Shown piece after piece: positions 1 to 8,780 of a stretch of DNA of 64,000 nucleotides. This stretch comes from Pigmentiphaga sp. NML030171. GTDB lineage: Bacteria > Pseudomonadota > Gammaproteobacteria > Burkholderiales > Burkholderiaceae_B. The position numbers were made by a program, and so were the translations under genes. The first letter of the stretch is position 1, and every line of letters begins with the position of its first letter. The notes beneath the pieces were generated by a model. It made no database searches, had not been told where the DNA came from, and was given only the letters and a program-made list of their open reading frames with translations. The stretch is from NCBI RefSeq assembly GCF_002188635.1, contig NZ_NINX01000051.1, positions 62,001 to 126,000 on the forward strand, read 5' to 3'.

Positions 1-1838
1 TGCGCTTCCTTGGCGCGGTCCAGGTCGGCGCTGGAGATGACGATGGTGCCGTCGTCCGAGATGTCGATCTGCGTGCCGGTTTCCTCGGTCAGCGCACGGA
101 TGGTGGCGCCGCCCTTGCCGATCACGTCGCGGATCTTCTCGGGGTTGATCTTCATGGACAGCATGCGCGGCGCGAACGCCGACAGCTCGCCGCGCGAACC
201 TTCCAGGGCCTCGCGCATCTTTTCCAGGATGTGCAGGCGGCCTTCGCGGGCCTGGGCCAGCGCCACCTGCATGATTTCCTTGGTGATGCCCTGGATCTTG
301 ATGTCCATCTGCAGCGCGGTCACGCCATTGACGGTACCGGCCACCTTGAAGTCCATGTCGCCCAGGTGGTCTTCGTCGCCCAGGATGTCGGTCAGCACGG
401 CGAACTTGCCGCCGTCCTTGATCAGGCCCATGGCCACGCCGGCCACGTGATCCTTGATCGGCACGCCGGCGTCCATCATGGCCAGCGAGCCGCCGCACAC
501 GGACGCCATCGACGACGAACCGTTCGACTCGGTGATTTCCGACACCACGCGGATGGTGTACTGGAAGTCCTGCGGCGCGGGCAGCAGCGACACCAGGGCG
601 CGCTTGGCCAGGCGGCCGTGGCCGACTTCGCGGCGCTTGGGCGTGCCGATGCGGCCGGTTTCGCCGGTGGCGAACGGAGGCATGTTGTAGTGGAGCATGA
701 AGCGATCGCGATACTCGCCCATCAGCGCGTCGATGATCTGCTCGTCCTGCTTGGTGCCCAGCGTGGCAATCACCAGGGCCTGGGTTTCGCCGCGGGTGAA
801 CAGCGCGCTGCCGTGCGCGCGGGGCAGCACGCCCAGGCGGATGCTGATCGGACGCACCGTGCGGGTATCGCGGCCGTCGATGCGGGGCTCGCCGTTCAGG
901 ATCTGGCCGCGCACGATCTGCGCTTCGAAGTCGAACAGGATGTTGTCCACTTCGACGCCGTCGACCGCGGTACCCGAGGCCTCGGCCTGGGCGGCCAGCT
1001 TGGCGTGCACGTCGGCATAGACTTCGCGCAGCTTGGTGGTGCGCTCCTGCTTGGAGCGGATCTGGTAGGCGGCCTTCAGGCCTTCCTCGGCCACGGCGCG
1101 CACCGAGGCGATCAGTTCCTCGTTCTTGGCGGCGGGCTTCCAGTCCCATTCGGGCTTGCCGGCTTCGCGCACCAGGTCGTTGATCGCATTGATGACGGTC
1201 TGCATCTGCTCGTGGCCGTAGACCACGCCACCCAGCATGACCTCTTCGGACAGCTGCTGGGCTTCGGATTCGACCATGAGCACGGCGGCATCGGTACCGG
1301 CCACCACCAGGTCCAGCTTGGAGGTCTTGAGCTGCGAGGCGGTGGGGTTGAGCACGTACTGATCATCGATCCAGCCCACGCGCGCGGCGCCGATCGGGCC
1401 GTTGAACGGGATGCCGGAGATGGCCAGGGCGGCCGACGAACCGATCATCGCGGCGATGTCGGGATCGATCTCGGGATTGACCGACAGCGTGTGGATGACC
1501 ACGTGCACGTCGTTGTAGAAGCCCTCGGGGAACAGCGGACGCAGCGGCCGATCGATCAGACGCGAGGTCAGCGTTTCCTTCTCGGAGGGCTTGCCCTCGC
1601 GCTTGAAGAACCCGCCCGGGATGCGCCCGGCGGCGTAGGTCTTCTCGATGTAGTCGACGGTGAGCGGGAAGAAATCCTGGCCGGGCTTGGCTTTCTTGGC
1701 CCCGACCACGGTTGCCAGCACGACGGTGTCCTCGATGGACACCATTACCGCGCCCGAAGCCTGGCGAGCAACCTCGCCGGTTTCGAGCGTGACGGTATGC
1801 TGGCCATATTGGAAGGTTTTTGTGACTTTATTGAACAT
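1..1838 (-). CDS. pnp: polyribonucleotide nucleotidyltransferase (PNPase), 3' end cut by the window
   Basis: Phosphorolytic 3'-5' exoribonuclease of the RNA degradation machinery, which makes nucleoside diphosphates from RNA. Translation from the ATG at 1838 begins [20 protein letters not shown] and continues through the first RNase PH domain ([35 protein letters not shown]). Near the window edge the frame reaches the KH domain with its GxxG loop ([13 protein letters not shown]). About 612 of roughly 700 residues are present; the end of the KH domain and the S1 domain lie outside. A Shine-Dalgarno AAGGA lies just upstream of the ATG. The gene follows rpsO in the same direction, the classic rpsO-pnp arrangement. 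A strong hairpin lies in the gap between them. In enteric bacteria the pnp leader is an RNase III target and the enzyme controls its own mRNA; whether that applies here is inference. Confidence 0.97.
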   Translation of the reverse strand, partial: MFNKVTKTFQYGQHTVTLETGEVARQASGAVMVSIEDTVVLATVVGAKKAKPGQDFFPLTVDYIEKTYAAGRIPGGFFKREGKPSEKETLTSRLIDRPLRPLFPEGFYNDVHVVIHTLSVNPEIDPDIAAMIGSSAALAISGIPFNGPIGAARVGWIDDQYVLNPTASQLKTSKLDLVVAGTDAAVLMVESEAQQLSEEVMLGGVVYGHEQMQTVINAINDLVREAGKPEWDWKPAAKNEELIASVRAVAEEGLKAAYQIRSKQERTTKLREVYADVHAKLAAQAEASGTAVDGVEVDNILFDFEAQIVRGQILNGEPRIDGRDTRTVRPISIRLGVLPRAHGSALFTRGETQALVIATLGTKQDEQIIDALMGEYRDRFMLHYNMPPFATGETGRIGTPKRREVGHGRLAKRALVSLLPAPQDFQYTIRVVSEITESNGSSSMASVCGGSLAMMDAGVPIKDHVAGVAMGLIKDGGKFAVLTDILGDEDHLGDMDFKVAGTVNGVTALQMDIKIQGITKEIMQVALAQAREGRLHILEKMREALEGSRGELSAFAPRMLSMKINPEKIRDVIGKGGATIRALTEETGTQIDISDDGTIVISSADLDRAKEA

Positions 1839-1870
1839 GACAGGCATCCTTTGCGATTGCCCTTCTGAAA

Positions 1871-1907
1871 CGAAAATGCCTGTGACAGGCGGTCCCTGAC
1901 ACAGGCA
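1871..1907 (-). terminator. hairpin plus T-run between rpsO and pnp
   Basis: Read on the minus strand, TGCCTGTG-T-CAGG pairs with CCTG-T-CACAGGCA around a five-base loop: 8 bp, one T-T mismatch, then 4 bp. It is followed by TTTTCG. The form is that of an intrinsic terminator or attenuator after rpsO. Because pnp lies only 33 bases further on, it more likely attenuates read-through or serves as a processing site in the pnp leader than ends transcription fully. Confidence 0.7.
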
Positions 1908-2045
1908 CTCTCATATTTCAGGAGGGGGTTGCTAGAGTGCCGGCTGCGTCGCGCCCGAACAGGAAGCGACGAAACCGGCAACCACCGGAAACGCGGAGCG
2001 GCGCTGCGAGGGCAGCGCCCGCCGGGTTCCCGATCCCCTGGAAAT

Positions 2046-2315
2046 TCACTTACGCAGACCGAGCTTCTCGATCAGGGCGCGGTACGCGTCGGCGTTGCGG
2101 CCCTTCAGGTAGTCGAGCAGCTTGCGGCGACGGCTGACCATGCGCAGCAGCCCGCGACGGGAATGGTGGTCTTTGGTGTGCTCTTTGAAATGGCTGGTCA
2201 ATTCGTTGATCCGGGCGGTCAGGAGAGCGACCTGCACTTCGGGGGATCCGGTATCACCCTGGGCGCGTTGGAATTCGGAGACGATATTGGCCTTGTTGAT
2301 GTCGGCGACGGACAT
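2046..2315 (-). CDS. rpsO: 30S ribosomal protein S15
   Basis: Primary 16S rRNA-binding protein of the small-subunit platform. The 89 residues are the full family length. The family core is clear: [20 protein letters not shown], then [29 protein letters not shown], and the end IEKLGLRK. The ATG at 2315 follows a purine-rich GAGAGGAAAAAA. It lies upstream of pnp and is probably co-transcribed with it, with a hairpin in between. S15 represses its own translation in other bacteria; no specific pseudoknot was worked out here. Confidence 0.99.
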   Translation of the reverse strand: MSVADINKANIVSEFQRAQGDTGSPEVQVALLTARINELTSHFKEHTKDHHSRRGLLRMVSRRRKLLDYLKGRNADAYRALIEKLGLRK

Positions 2316-2465
2316 TTTTTTCCTCTCGGACTGGCGGCAAGGCCGAGGCGCCCTGCCGTGAAAGTTGACGACCCGGCCACGACATATCTGGTCGCGGCCG
2401 GAAGGTTAACGATCAGCGCCGCCTGAAAATAGGCAAAAACTGAAAGTTAGCCAGGAAGTATAGCC

Positions 2466-3761
2466 TTATTCGGGGAGCTTTGCCATTTTGCAACGCGTAG
2501 GCAGCGTCAGGTCGGCCGCGGAAACCTTCAGCGTGGTCTCGAAGCCATAGCCGCTGCCTTCCACGTCGCGCCTGACCGGGCCGATGCCCGCCTTCTGCAT
2601 GGTGAACACATACAGGGGCTTGATGGCCTGGTGGTCGTCGGGCCGCATCCACAGGTCCGCCCCCTCGGAAGTCCATCGCATGCCCGACAGCTGGCGCGCG
2701 ATGGCCGCGGCGTCCACCTTCCCGGCCCGCTCCAGCGCCGCCGCGAGCATGTCGGTCATGTGCAGCATCCGGGCGTTCAGGTAGTCGTCGGCCGGCCGCG
2801 GGAACATGCGCCGGTAGTCGTCGTAGGCGCGGTCCATGCCGGGCTCGCCGGCGTTGTAATGCCATTCGGCCACCGCGCGCACCTTGCCCACGCCGGCGTC
2901 CCCCAGCGCGGCCGGCGCGCCCAGCGCATTGCCGTAGAAGGTGTAGAAGCTGCCTTTGAATCCCGCTTCGCGGGCGGCCTTCACCAGCAGCGTCAGGTCG
3001 TTGCCCCAATTGCCGGTGATGACGGTATCGGCGCCGCTGGACAGGATCTTGGCCGCATAGGGCGAGAAATCCTTGACCTTGCCGATGGCATGGAACTCGT
3101 CGGCCACGACCTCGACGTCGGGCCGCTTCTCGGCCAGCATCGCCCGGGCGCTGCGCGACACTTCCTGGCCGAAGCTGTAGTCCTGGTTGATCAGGTAGAC
3201 CTTGCGCACCTCGCGGTCGCGCCGCATGACCTCGGTCAGGGCCGCCATCCGCATGTCGGAACTGGCATCGAAGCGGAAGTGCCACGGGCTGCACTTCTCG
3301 TTGGTCAGCGCGGGATCGACGGCCGAGTAGTTCAGGAACACCATGCGCTGGCCGGGATTGCGCTGGTTGTGGCGATTGACGCCCTCGATCAGGCCCGCCG
3401 CCACGGCCGAGCTGTTGCCTTGCATGACGATGCGTATGGACTGGTCGGCCGCGCCGCGCAGCAGCAGCAAGGCTTCGTCCATCTGGTTCTTGCTGTCGAA
3501 GGGAACGAGCTCGAGCCGGTGCGCGCCGTCGGCCAGCTTCACGCCGCCCCGGGCGTTGATGCGCTCGACCGCGAAGCGCAGGTTGCGCATGATGGCCTCG
3601 CCGGTATTGGCGAAGGGCCCGGACATGGCCTCGATCACGGCGATGCGAACCGGCGCGGCCGCCTCTCCCTGGGCCCGGGCCGGCATGGAACCTGCGCAAG
3701 CCAGCGCAAGTCCTACAATCAGCGAACCATAGCCACGCCTGCGTGACAGAAACACGGTCAT
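2466..3761 (-). CDS. branched-chain amino-acid type ABC transporter substrate-binding protein
   Basis: Periplasmic binding protein of the LivJ/LivK-like family (type I periplasmic fold), 431 residues. It has an N-terminal signal peptide (GSLIVGLALACAGSMPARAQG). The mature protein starts with the family pattern VRIAVIEAMSGPFANTGEAI and contains MVFLNYSAVDPALTNE and GADTVITGNWGNDLTLLVKA. No permease or ATPase gene is beside it, so it is an orphan component; the membrane partners must be elsewhere if it works as a transporter. The ligand cannot be read from sequence, and relatives bind amino acids, amides or aromatic acids. It is divergent from the lipoprotein gene at 3796, with start codons only 34 bases apart, so their promoters must overlap. 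Confidence 0.85.
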   Translation of the reverse strand: MTVFLSRRRGYGSLIVGLALACAGSMPARAQGEAAAPVRIAVIEAMSGPFANTGEAIMRNLRFAVERINARGGVKLADGAHRLELVPFDSKNQMDEALLLLRGAADQSIRIVMQGNSSAVAAGLIEGVNRHNQRNPGQRMVFLNYSAVDPALTNEKCSPWHFRFDASSDMRMAALTEVMRRDREVRKVYLINQDYSFGQEVSRSARAMLAEKRPDVEVVADEFHAIGKVKDFSPYAAKILSSGADTVITGNWGNDLTLLVKAAREAGFKGSFYTFYGNALGAPAALGDAGVGKVRAVAEWHYNAGEPGMDRAYDDYRRMFPRPADDYLNARMLHMTDMLAAALERAGKVDAAAIARQLSGMRWTSEGADLWMRPDDHQAIKPLYVFTMQKAGIGPVRRDVEGSGYGFETTLKVSAADLTLPTRCKMAKLPE

Positions 3762-3795
3762 CTCCGGTCGTCAATCCAAGAACAAGGTGAATTGT

Positions 3796-4308
3796 ATGAG
3801 CATCGCCCTCCTCCTGCGCCGTGGCGCCTGCCTGCTGGGCATGGCGGCGCTGCTTGCGGCCTGTGCCAGCCCGGCCGGCATCCAGCCGGGCGAATCCGGC
3901 TCGGCCGTCACGGCCCGCCTGGGCCGGCCCACGCTCGAACGCCCCCTGCCGGGCGGCGGCCAGCGCCTGATCTATTCCAGCCAGCCCATGGGGCAGTACG
4001 CCTGGATCACCGACGTCGGTCCCGACGGCAAGGTCATCGGCACCACCCAGGCCTTGACCAGCGAACGCTTCCGCATGCTGGACTCCGGACACTGGGATAC
4101 CGAGCGGCTGCTGTTCGAGTTCGGCCCCCCGGCCGAGATCACCCGCGTCGGCCTGAAGGGCGAGCAGATCGTCTGGGGCTACCGCTTCCGCGAGGACGGC
4201 GTGTGGAATTCGCTGATGTACGTCTACGTCAATGACCAGGGCGTGGTCACGCGCTACCACCCGGGACCCGACCCGCTGATGGAGCCCCGCTTCCAGCTGG
4301 GTATGTAG
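3796..4308 (+). CDS. small outer-membrane-type lipoprotein
   Basis: Predicted lipoprotein of 170 residues. The signal sequence MSIALLLRRGACLLGMAALL ends in the lipobox L-A-A-C, giving an acylated Cys followed by Ala-Ser, which does not favour retention in the inner membrane. The mature part starts with SPAGIQPGESGSAVTARLGR, similar in style to BamE/SmpA-type folds where a GxSxxxVxxxLGxP stretch recurs; a second such stretch is ERLLFEFGPPAEITRVGLKG. The function is not known. A GTG at 3787 is an alternative start, but the ATG at 3796 places the charged residues and hydrophobic core as a normal lipoprotein signal. Its stop lies 2 bases from that of the convergent LysR gene. Confidence 0.8.
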   Translation: MSIALLLRRGACLLGMAALLAACASPAGIQPGESGSAVTARLGRPTLERPLPGGGQRLIYSSQPMGQYAWITDVGPDGKVIGTTQALTSERFRMLDSGHWDTERLLFEFGPPAEITRVGLKGEQIVWGYRFREDGVWNSLMYVYVNDQGVVTRYHPGPDPLMEPRFQLGM

Positions 4309-4310
4309 CC

Positions 4311-5180
4311 TCAGTCTTCGCCCTTGAATGCGGCGATGATGGCATCGGCCACGGCCCGCACGCGGGCCGTGCGGTTCAGGTCGGCGTGCAGCACCAGCCA
4401 GACATCCAGGCGCTCGGTCCGCTCGGGCCAGATGCGCACGAGCTCCGGATCGCCCTGCGCCGTCGACACGGCCAGCTCGCCCAGTCCCAGACCCGCCCTG
4501 ACCGCCTCCAGCATCATCATCCCTGAATTCACTTCCAGCGCCACCCGGGCATTGCCGATCGACACCCCGCCCAGCCTGCCGCCATCCAGCGGCCCGAGCG
4601 GACGATCGTACCGGATCACGTCGTGGCCCTTGAGCGCCGCGTCCACCGCGGGCTCTCCGCGACGGCGCAGGTAGTCGCGCGAGGCATAGACGCCTATCTG
4701 CCTGCGCGCCAGCCGCCGCGCGATCAGGTCCGGACTCGTGGGCTTGACCGTGCGCACGGCGATGTCGGCCTCGCGGCGGGTCAGGTTGGTGAGCTGGGTG
4801 GACGTGCCCAGCACCACCCTGATGTCCGGGTGGGCCTCGCGCAGCGCCCGCAGCGCCGGGATCACATAGAAGCTCGCCATGGTGTCGGAGGTGGCCACGC
4901 GCACCACGCCGCACAGCTTGTCGTCCAGGCCCTGCATCTGCCGCTGCAATTGATTGGCCGCCTGCTCCATCCGTTCGGCGGCGGTGCCGGCCAGTTCTCC
5001 GGCCGGCGTGGGCACGTAGCCGTTGGGCGTGCGCAGGAACAGGCGCGCGCCCAGCGCGGCCTCCAGGGCGGCCAGCCGGCGGCCGGCCGTGGCCTGGTCC
5101 ACCTCCAGCAGCGCCGCGGCCCCCCGCAGCGTGCCGGCGCGCCGGATGGCCAGGAAGACCCGGGCATCGTCCCAGTTCAT
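4311..5180 (-). CDS. LysR-family transcriptional regulator
   Basis: 289 residues. The N-terminal winged helix-turn-helix is MNWDDARVFLAIRRAGTLRG followed by AAALLEVDQATAGRRLAALE, then the effector-binding domain with LCGVVRVATSDTMASFYVIP. The MNWDD start and overall build resemble the single-target LysR repressors that sit beside efflux genes. The gene is divergent from the MFS exporter gene, so it probably controls that gene. The shared intergenic region carries four TGCAT copies. The inducer is unknown. Confidence 0.92.
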   Translation of the reverse strand: MNWDDARVFLAIRRAGTLRGAAALLEVDQATAGRRLAALEAALGARLFLRTPNGYVPTPAGELAGTAAERMEQAANQLQRQMQGLDDKLCGVVRVATSDTMASFYVIPALRALREAHPDIRVVLGTSTQLTNLTRREADIAVRTVKPTSPDLIARRLARRQIGVYASRDYLRRRGEPAVDAALKGHDVIRYDRPLGPLDGGRLGGVSIGNARVALEVNSGMMMLEAVRAGLGLGELAVSTAQGDPELVRIWPERTERLDVWLVLHADLNRTARVRAVADAIIAAFKGED

Positions 5181-5311
5181 GGCCGTCCCACGCTGGCCGA
5201 AGGCCCTTCGGCGGAATGCATTTTTGCATCATCGAACTGCATTTTCACCACTTTTTCTGCATCACTCCGGCGCCTAGGATAACGCCTTCTACCGTTTTCC
5301 GGACGACGACC
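5181..5311. promoter_or_regulatory. divergent LysR/MFS promoter region with four TGCAT copies
   Basis: TGCAT occurs at 5217-5221, 5225-5229, 5238-5242 and 5258-5262. The first two form the inverted repeat ATGCA-TTTT-TGCAT. The segment is markedly more AT-rich than its surroundings. It is the natural place for LysR binding and for both promoters; this is inferred from position and repetition. Confidence 0.45.
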
Positions 5312-6718
5312 GTGCGCTACCCCTGCCCCGATATTCCCCTCTCCCCGGCCCCCGCGCGGCAGGCATCGGCCGATCCCATGCCGCTGGCCGCGCTGGCGGT
5401 GGGCTTCATCATGGCCATGCTCGACGTCACCGTCGTCAACGTGGCGCTGAGCGACATCGCCCGCAGCCTGGAGGTCTCCCTGTCGGGCCTGGTATGGGTG
5501 GTCGACGGCTATACGCTGGCCTTCGCCGCCATGCTGCTGGTCGGCGGCGCGCTGGCCGACCGCCTGGGCGCGCGCGCCGTGTATCTGGCGGGACTGGCCA
5601 TCTTCACGCTGGCCTCCGTGGCGTGCGGCCTGGCCCAGGACGGCATGGCGCTGGCCGGCGCCCGCCTGGCACAGGGCGTGGGTGCTTCCCTGTTCGTTCC
5701 CAGCTCGCTCAGCCTGCTGGTCCACACCTATGCCGACGAACGCGTCCGGGCTCGGATGGTGGCGCTGTGGTCGGCCATCGTCACCTTGTCGGTGGCGGCG
5801 GGACCGCTGGTGGGCGGCCTGCTGATCGCGCATTTCGGCTGGCGCAGCGTCTTCCTGATCAACGTCCCCATCGGCATCGCCGGCGCGCTGCTTACCCTGA
5901 AGCTGGTCCGCCCCGCCCCCCGCCGGCCACGCGCCCTGAACCCCGCCAGCCATGCGTTGGGCATCACGGGGCTGGCGGCCCTGTGCTATGCGCTCATCCA
6001 GGGTCCGGAGCGGGGCTGGACCGCGCCCTCCATCCTGCTGGCGGCAGTCCTGGCCCTCGCGGCCGGCGCCATGCTGGCCTGGCTGGAACGACGGGCCGCA
6101 TCGCCGCTGGTACCCCGGCAGCTCCTGGCCGAGCCGCGCTTCCTGCCGGCCAACGCCCTGGGCGCCCTGGCCAGCTTCGCGGTGTACGGCCAGTTGTTCC
6201 TGCTCAGCCTCTACCTGCAGCGCGCACGGGGCGCCGGGCCGCTCGACACCGGTTTCCAGTTGATGCCGCTGATGCTCATCCTGGTCGTGGGCAACCTGCT
6301 GTCTGGCCGGCTTTCCAGCCAGCGCGGCACGCGCTTCCCGATGCTGGCCGGCACCGGCCTCGCCGCGCTGGTCACCGCGGCGGCCGCGTTCGACGGCCTG
6401 GCGCTGCCCTACTGGCTGATGATGGCGCTGCTGGTATGCGGCAACCTGGGCGCCGCCATCGCCATTCCGGCCATGACCGCCACGGTGATGCAGTCCGGCG
6501 GGAAGGAGCATGCCAACAGCGCCGCGGCCATCCTGAACGCGAACCGGCAGATCGGCACGCTGCTGGGGGTCGCCGTCATGGGCAGCCTGCTGCACGGGCT
6601 GCCCGACTGGTCGGACAGCCTGCCTGCGGGCCTGGCCGTGGTGGCCACAGCCTATGGCGCGGCCTGGTTGTGCATTCTGCGCGCAGGAAACGCGGCGCGG
6701 CGCCAACCCGCGCGCTGA
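5312..6718 (+). CDS. MFS multidrug-type exporter (DHA2 family)
   Basis: Proton-driven inner-membrane exporter, about 468 residues from the GTG at 5312, close to the usual size of 14-helix DHA2 proteins. The first helix carries the family signature LDVTVVNVALSDIARSL. Motif A is present as GGALADRLGARAVYLAG, and motif C-like glycine-rich stretches follow in helix 5 (VAAGPLVGGLLIAHFGWR). The reading frame is open from 5216, but that extension is Phe/His-rich, overlaps the TGCAT operator region and looks untranslated. An ATG at 5378 is another possible start. Divergent from the LysR gene, its likely regulator. The exported compound cannot be inferred. Confidence 0.87.
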   Translation: MRYPCPDIPLSPAPARQASADPMPLAALAVGFIMAMLDVTVVNVALSDIARSLEVSLSGLVWVVDGYTLAFAAMLLVGGALADRLGARAVYLAGLAIFTLASVACGLAQDGMALAGARLAQGVGASLFVPSSLSLLVHTYADERVRARMVALWSAIVTLSVAAGPLVGGLLIAHFGWRSVFLINVPIGIAGALLTLKLVRPAPRRPRALNPASHALGITGLAALCYALIQGPERGWTAPSILLAAVLALAAGAMLAWLERRAASPLVPRQLLAEPRFLPANALGALASFAVYGQLFLLSLYLQRARGAGPLDTGFQLMPLMLILVVGNLLSGRLSSQRGTRFPMLAGTGLAALVTAAAAFDGLALPYWLMMALLVCGNLGAAIAIPAMTATVMQSGGKEHANSAAAILNANRQIGTLLGVAVMGSLLHGLPDWSDSLPAGLAVVATAYGAAWLCILRAGNAARRQPAR

Positions 6719-6727
6719 CGCCGCCGG

Positions 6728-7753
6728 TCAGGGCGTCCGGTCGCCGCGCAGCGCGCCCGCCGCGACCAGCCGGCGATTCGCCTCGTAGTCGTCCCGCACC
6801 GCCGCGCGAAAATCATCGATGCCACCCGCGGCCGGCAGGTTGTAGGCCCGCTCCAGCCGCCCGGCCAGCGGTCCGCCCACCAGCACGCGGTTGACCGCGG
6901 CGTTGATGCGTTCCTGCACGGGCCTGGGCGTGGCCGCGGGCACGAACAGCCCGAACAGCGACATCAGGTTGGCCTGGGGATAGCCCAGCTCCGACAGCGT
7001 CGGCACCTCCGGCAGCGCGCCCAGCCTGGCGGGCGCGCCCACCGCCAGCGCCTTCAGCCGCCCCGTCCGCACATAGTCCAATTGCAGCGCCGCGACGTTG
7101 GTCGACAGCACCTCGAAACGCCCGCTCAAGGCATCGTTCAATTGCGGCCCGCCGCCGTGATAGGGAATGTGGGTGATGCGCGCGCCGCTCGCCGCGGCCA
7201 CCTGCGCCATCACCATGTGCCCCGTCGTGGCGATGCCCGAGCTGGCCCAGCGGATCGCCCCTGGCCTGCGGCGCGCCTCGTCCACCAGATCGGCGAAACC
7301 GCGGCCGGTGAAGGCCGGCGTGCCGGCCACCAGTACCGGCGTGCGCATGACGGCGGCCACGGGGGCGATGTCCCGCAGGGGATCATGGTCGGCCGACGGG
7401 CGGCTCAGCAGCGGATTGAGCGTGAGCGGCGTCAAGGCGGAGAAGGCCAGCGTATGGCCGTCGGGCGCCGCGCGCGCCACGGCCTCCATTCCCACGCCTC
7501 CGCCCGCCCCGCCCTTGTTCTCGACCCAGGCCGGCACGCCCAGGTCGCGCGACAACGCCTCGGCCAGGATGCGGGCGATGGTGTCGCTCACGCCCCCGGG
7601 CGGATAGACGACCACCATCCGTATGGCGCGCGTCGGCCAGGTCCGTCCGTCCCCGTCCGCCGAAGCGGCACGCTGCCCCACGCCAGCCAGGGGCAGCGCG
7701 GCCACGGCCTGCAGGACGCGGCGGCGCGACGCCCGGAAGCGCGCGGCCGTCAT
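6728..7753 (-). CDS. Bug-family tripartite tricarboxylate transporter binding protein
   Basis: Periplasmic solute-binding protein of the Bug/TctC family, 341 residues. The ATG at 7753 is followed by an Arg-rich signal peptide (RASRRRVLQAVAALPLAGVG). Family marks are IRMVVVYPPGGVSDTIARIL near the mature start, VENKGGAGGGVGMEAVARAA, PDGHTLAFSALTP and ITHIPYHGGGPQLNDALSG. The two-Arg stretch may be Tat-like, but this is weak. The start overlaps the stop of the upstream LysR gene by 4 bases (ATGA), so the two are translationally coupled. No TctA/TctB membrane genes are nearby. The ligand, usually a carboxylate in this family, is unknown. Confidence 0.9.
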   Translation of the reverse strand: MTAARFRASRRRVLQAVAALPLAGVGQRAASADGDGRTWPTRAIRMVVVYPPGGVSDTIARILAEALSRDLGVPAWVENKGGAGGGVGMEAVARAAPDGHTLAFSALTPLTLNPLLSRPSADHDPLRDIAPVAAVMRTPVLVAGTPAFTGRGFADLVDEARRRPGAIRWASSGIATTGHMVMAQVAAASGARITHIPYHGGGPQLNDALSGRFEVLSTNVAALQLDYVRTGRLKALAVGAPARLGALPEVPTLSELGYPQANLMSLFGLFVPAATPRPVQERINAAVNRVLVGGPLAGRLERAYNLPAAGGIDDFRAAVRDDYEANRRLVAAGALRGDRTP

Positions 7754-8664
7754 CGCCCCGCCGCCAGCCGCCGCGCCAGCGCGGCGAAATGCCGGGCCGG
7801 CAGGTTGTCCTCGCCGTCGCGGGACACCAGCGTCAGCGGCGCATCCAGCCGTTCGGCCCGCGCCAGCGGCAGATAGGTCACGGCGTGCGCATGCGCGCCG
7901 CTGATGGACTTGGGCACGACCGACACGCCCGCGCCCGCCGCCACCAGGTTCAGATTGGTCATCATGCGGTCGACCTCGGCGGCGATGCGTGGCCGCAGCC
8001 CCTGGCTTTCGCACAGCGCGAGCAGGTTGGCGTACAGGCCTGGCGCGCCCGGCTGGCGCACCAGGATGATCTTCTCCTGGCACAGCTCGGCCAGCGAGAT
8101 CGCGCGAGGCCGGCTGGCCTGCCTGCCCCGCGCGAGGGGATGGTCGCATGGCACGGCGGCCACCGCGGGCTCGGTCAGCAGGGTTTCGAACACCAGCCCG
8201 TCAGGCCGCGACACCGGCACGCGCAGCAAGCCGCAATGCAGCCGTCCGGCGGCGATGGCCGCGGTCAGCCCCGCGGCGTTGTCCTCGTGGATGTCCAGCT
8301 CCACGCCCGGATAGTCCCGCCGGTACAGGCGCAGGGCCTCGGGCGTGAAGGCGTGCGCCGCGGCCGAGCTGGTGAAGCCCACCGCCAGCAGCCCTTCCTG
8401 GCCGTTGGCCACCCGCGCCATCCGCTGGCGCATCTGCGCGTAGCCTTCCAGCAGGCTCTCGGCCTCGCGCAGGAAGTGCCGGCCGGCGTCGGTCAAGGCC
8501 ACGCCCCGCGGATGACGGCGCAGCAGTTCGACGCCCAGCTCCCGCTCCAGCACCTTGATCTGCTGGCTGAGCGGGGGCTGCTGGATGCCGAGCCGCTCGG
8601 CGGCGCGCGTCATGTGCCCGGTTTCGGCGACGGTGACGAAGTAACGCAGATGGCGCAGGTCCAT
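7750..8664 (-). CDS. LysR-family transcriptional regulator, coupled to a Bug gene
   Basis: 304 residues beginning MDLRHLRYFVTVAETGHMTR, with the DNA-recognition part AAERLGIQQPPLSQQIKVLE, typical of the BenM/CatM-like branch of the family. The C-terminal part is a periplasmic-binding-fold effector domain (GLLAVGFTSSAAAHAFTPEA). Its stop codon overlaps the start of the Bug gene at 7753 by 4 bases. On the other side it is divergent from the tannase gene at 8781 across 116 bases that include an AT-rich stretch at about 8664-8700. The layout suggests it controls the Bug gene, the tannase-hydrolase pair, or both. Confidence 0.92.
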   Translation of the reverse strand: MDLRHLRYFVTVAETGHMTRAAERLGIQQPPLSQQIKVLERELGVELLRRHPRGVALTDAGRHFLREAESLLEGYAQMRQRMARVANGQEGLLAVGFTSSAAAHAFTPEALRLYRRDYPGVELDIHEDNAAGLTAAIAAGRLHCGLLRVPVSRPDGLVFETLLTEPAVAAVPCDHPLARGRQASRPRAISLAELCQEKIILVRQPGAPGLYANLLALCESQGLRPRIAAEVDRMMTNLNLVAAGAGVSVVPKSISGAHAHAVTYLPLARAERLDAPLTLVSRDGEDNLPARHFAALARRLAAGR

Positions 8665-8780
8665 ATTTTTTATATATCGAGTCTCCGCTTTTATTGTATT
8701 TGACGTACCGATCGGCGCGCTCGCATCATCCGCCGTGCACGCGCCCCCGCCTCGAGAGGGCCGGCCCTGGAGACGATACG

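Noticed and set aside
231-1868. Plus-strand open frame of 545 codons opposite pnp
   Set aside because: His/Gly/Arg-rich antisense shadow of the PNPase gene.
2413-5232. Minus-strand open frame of 939 codons across the binding-protein, lipoprotein and LysR region
   Set aside because: It runs through well-supported genes in other frames and shows Arg/Gly/Ala-rich shadow composition.
8665-8780. Sigma-70 promoter for the tannase gene built on TTGACG near 8700
   Set aside because: No acceptable -10 box 16-18 bases downstream.
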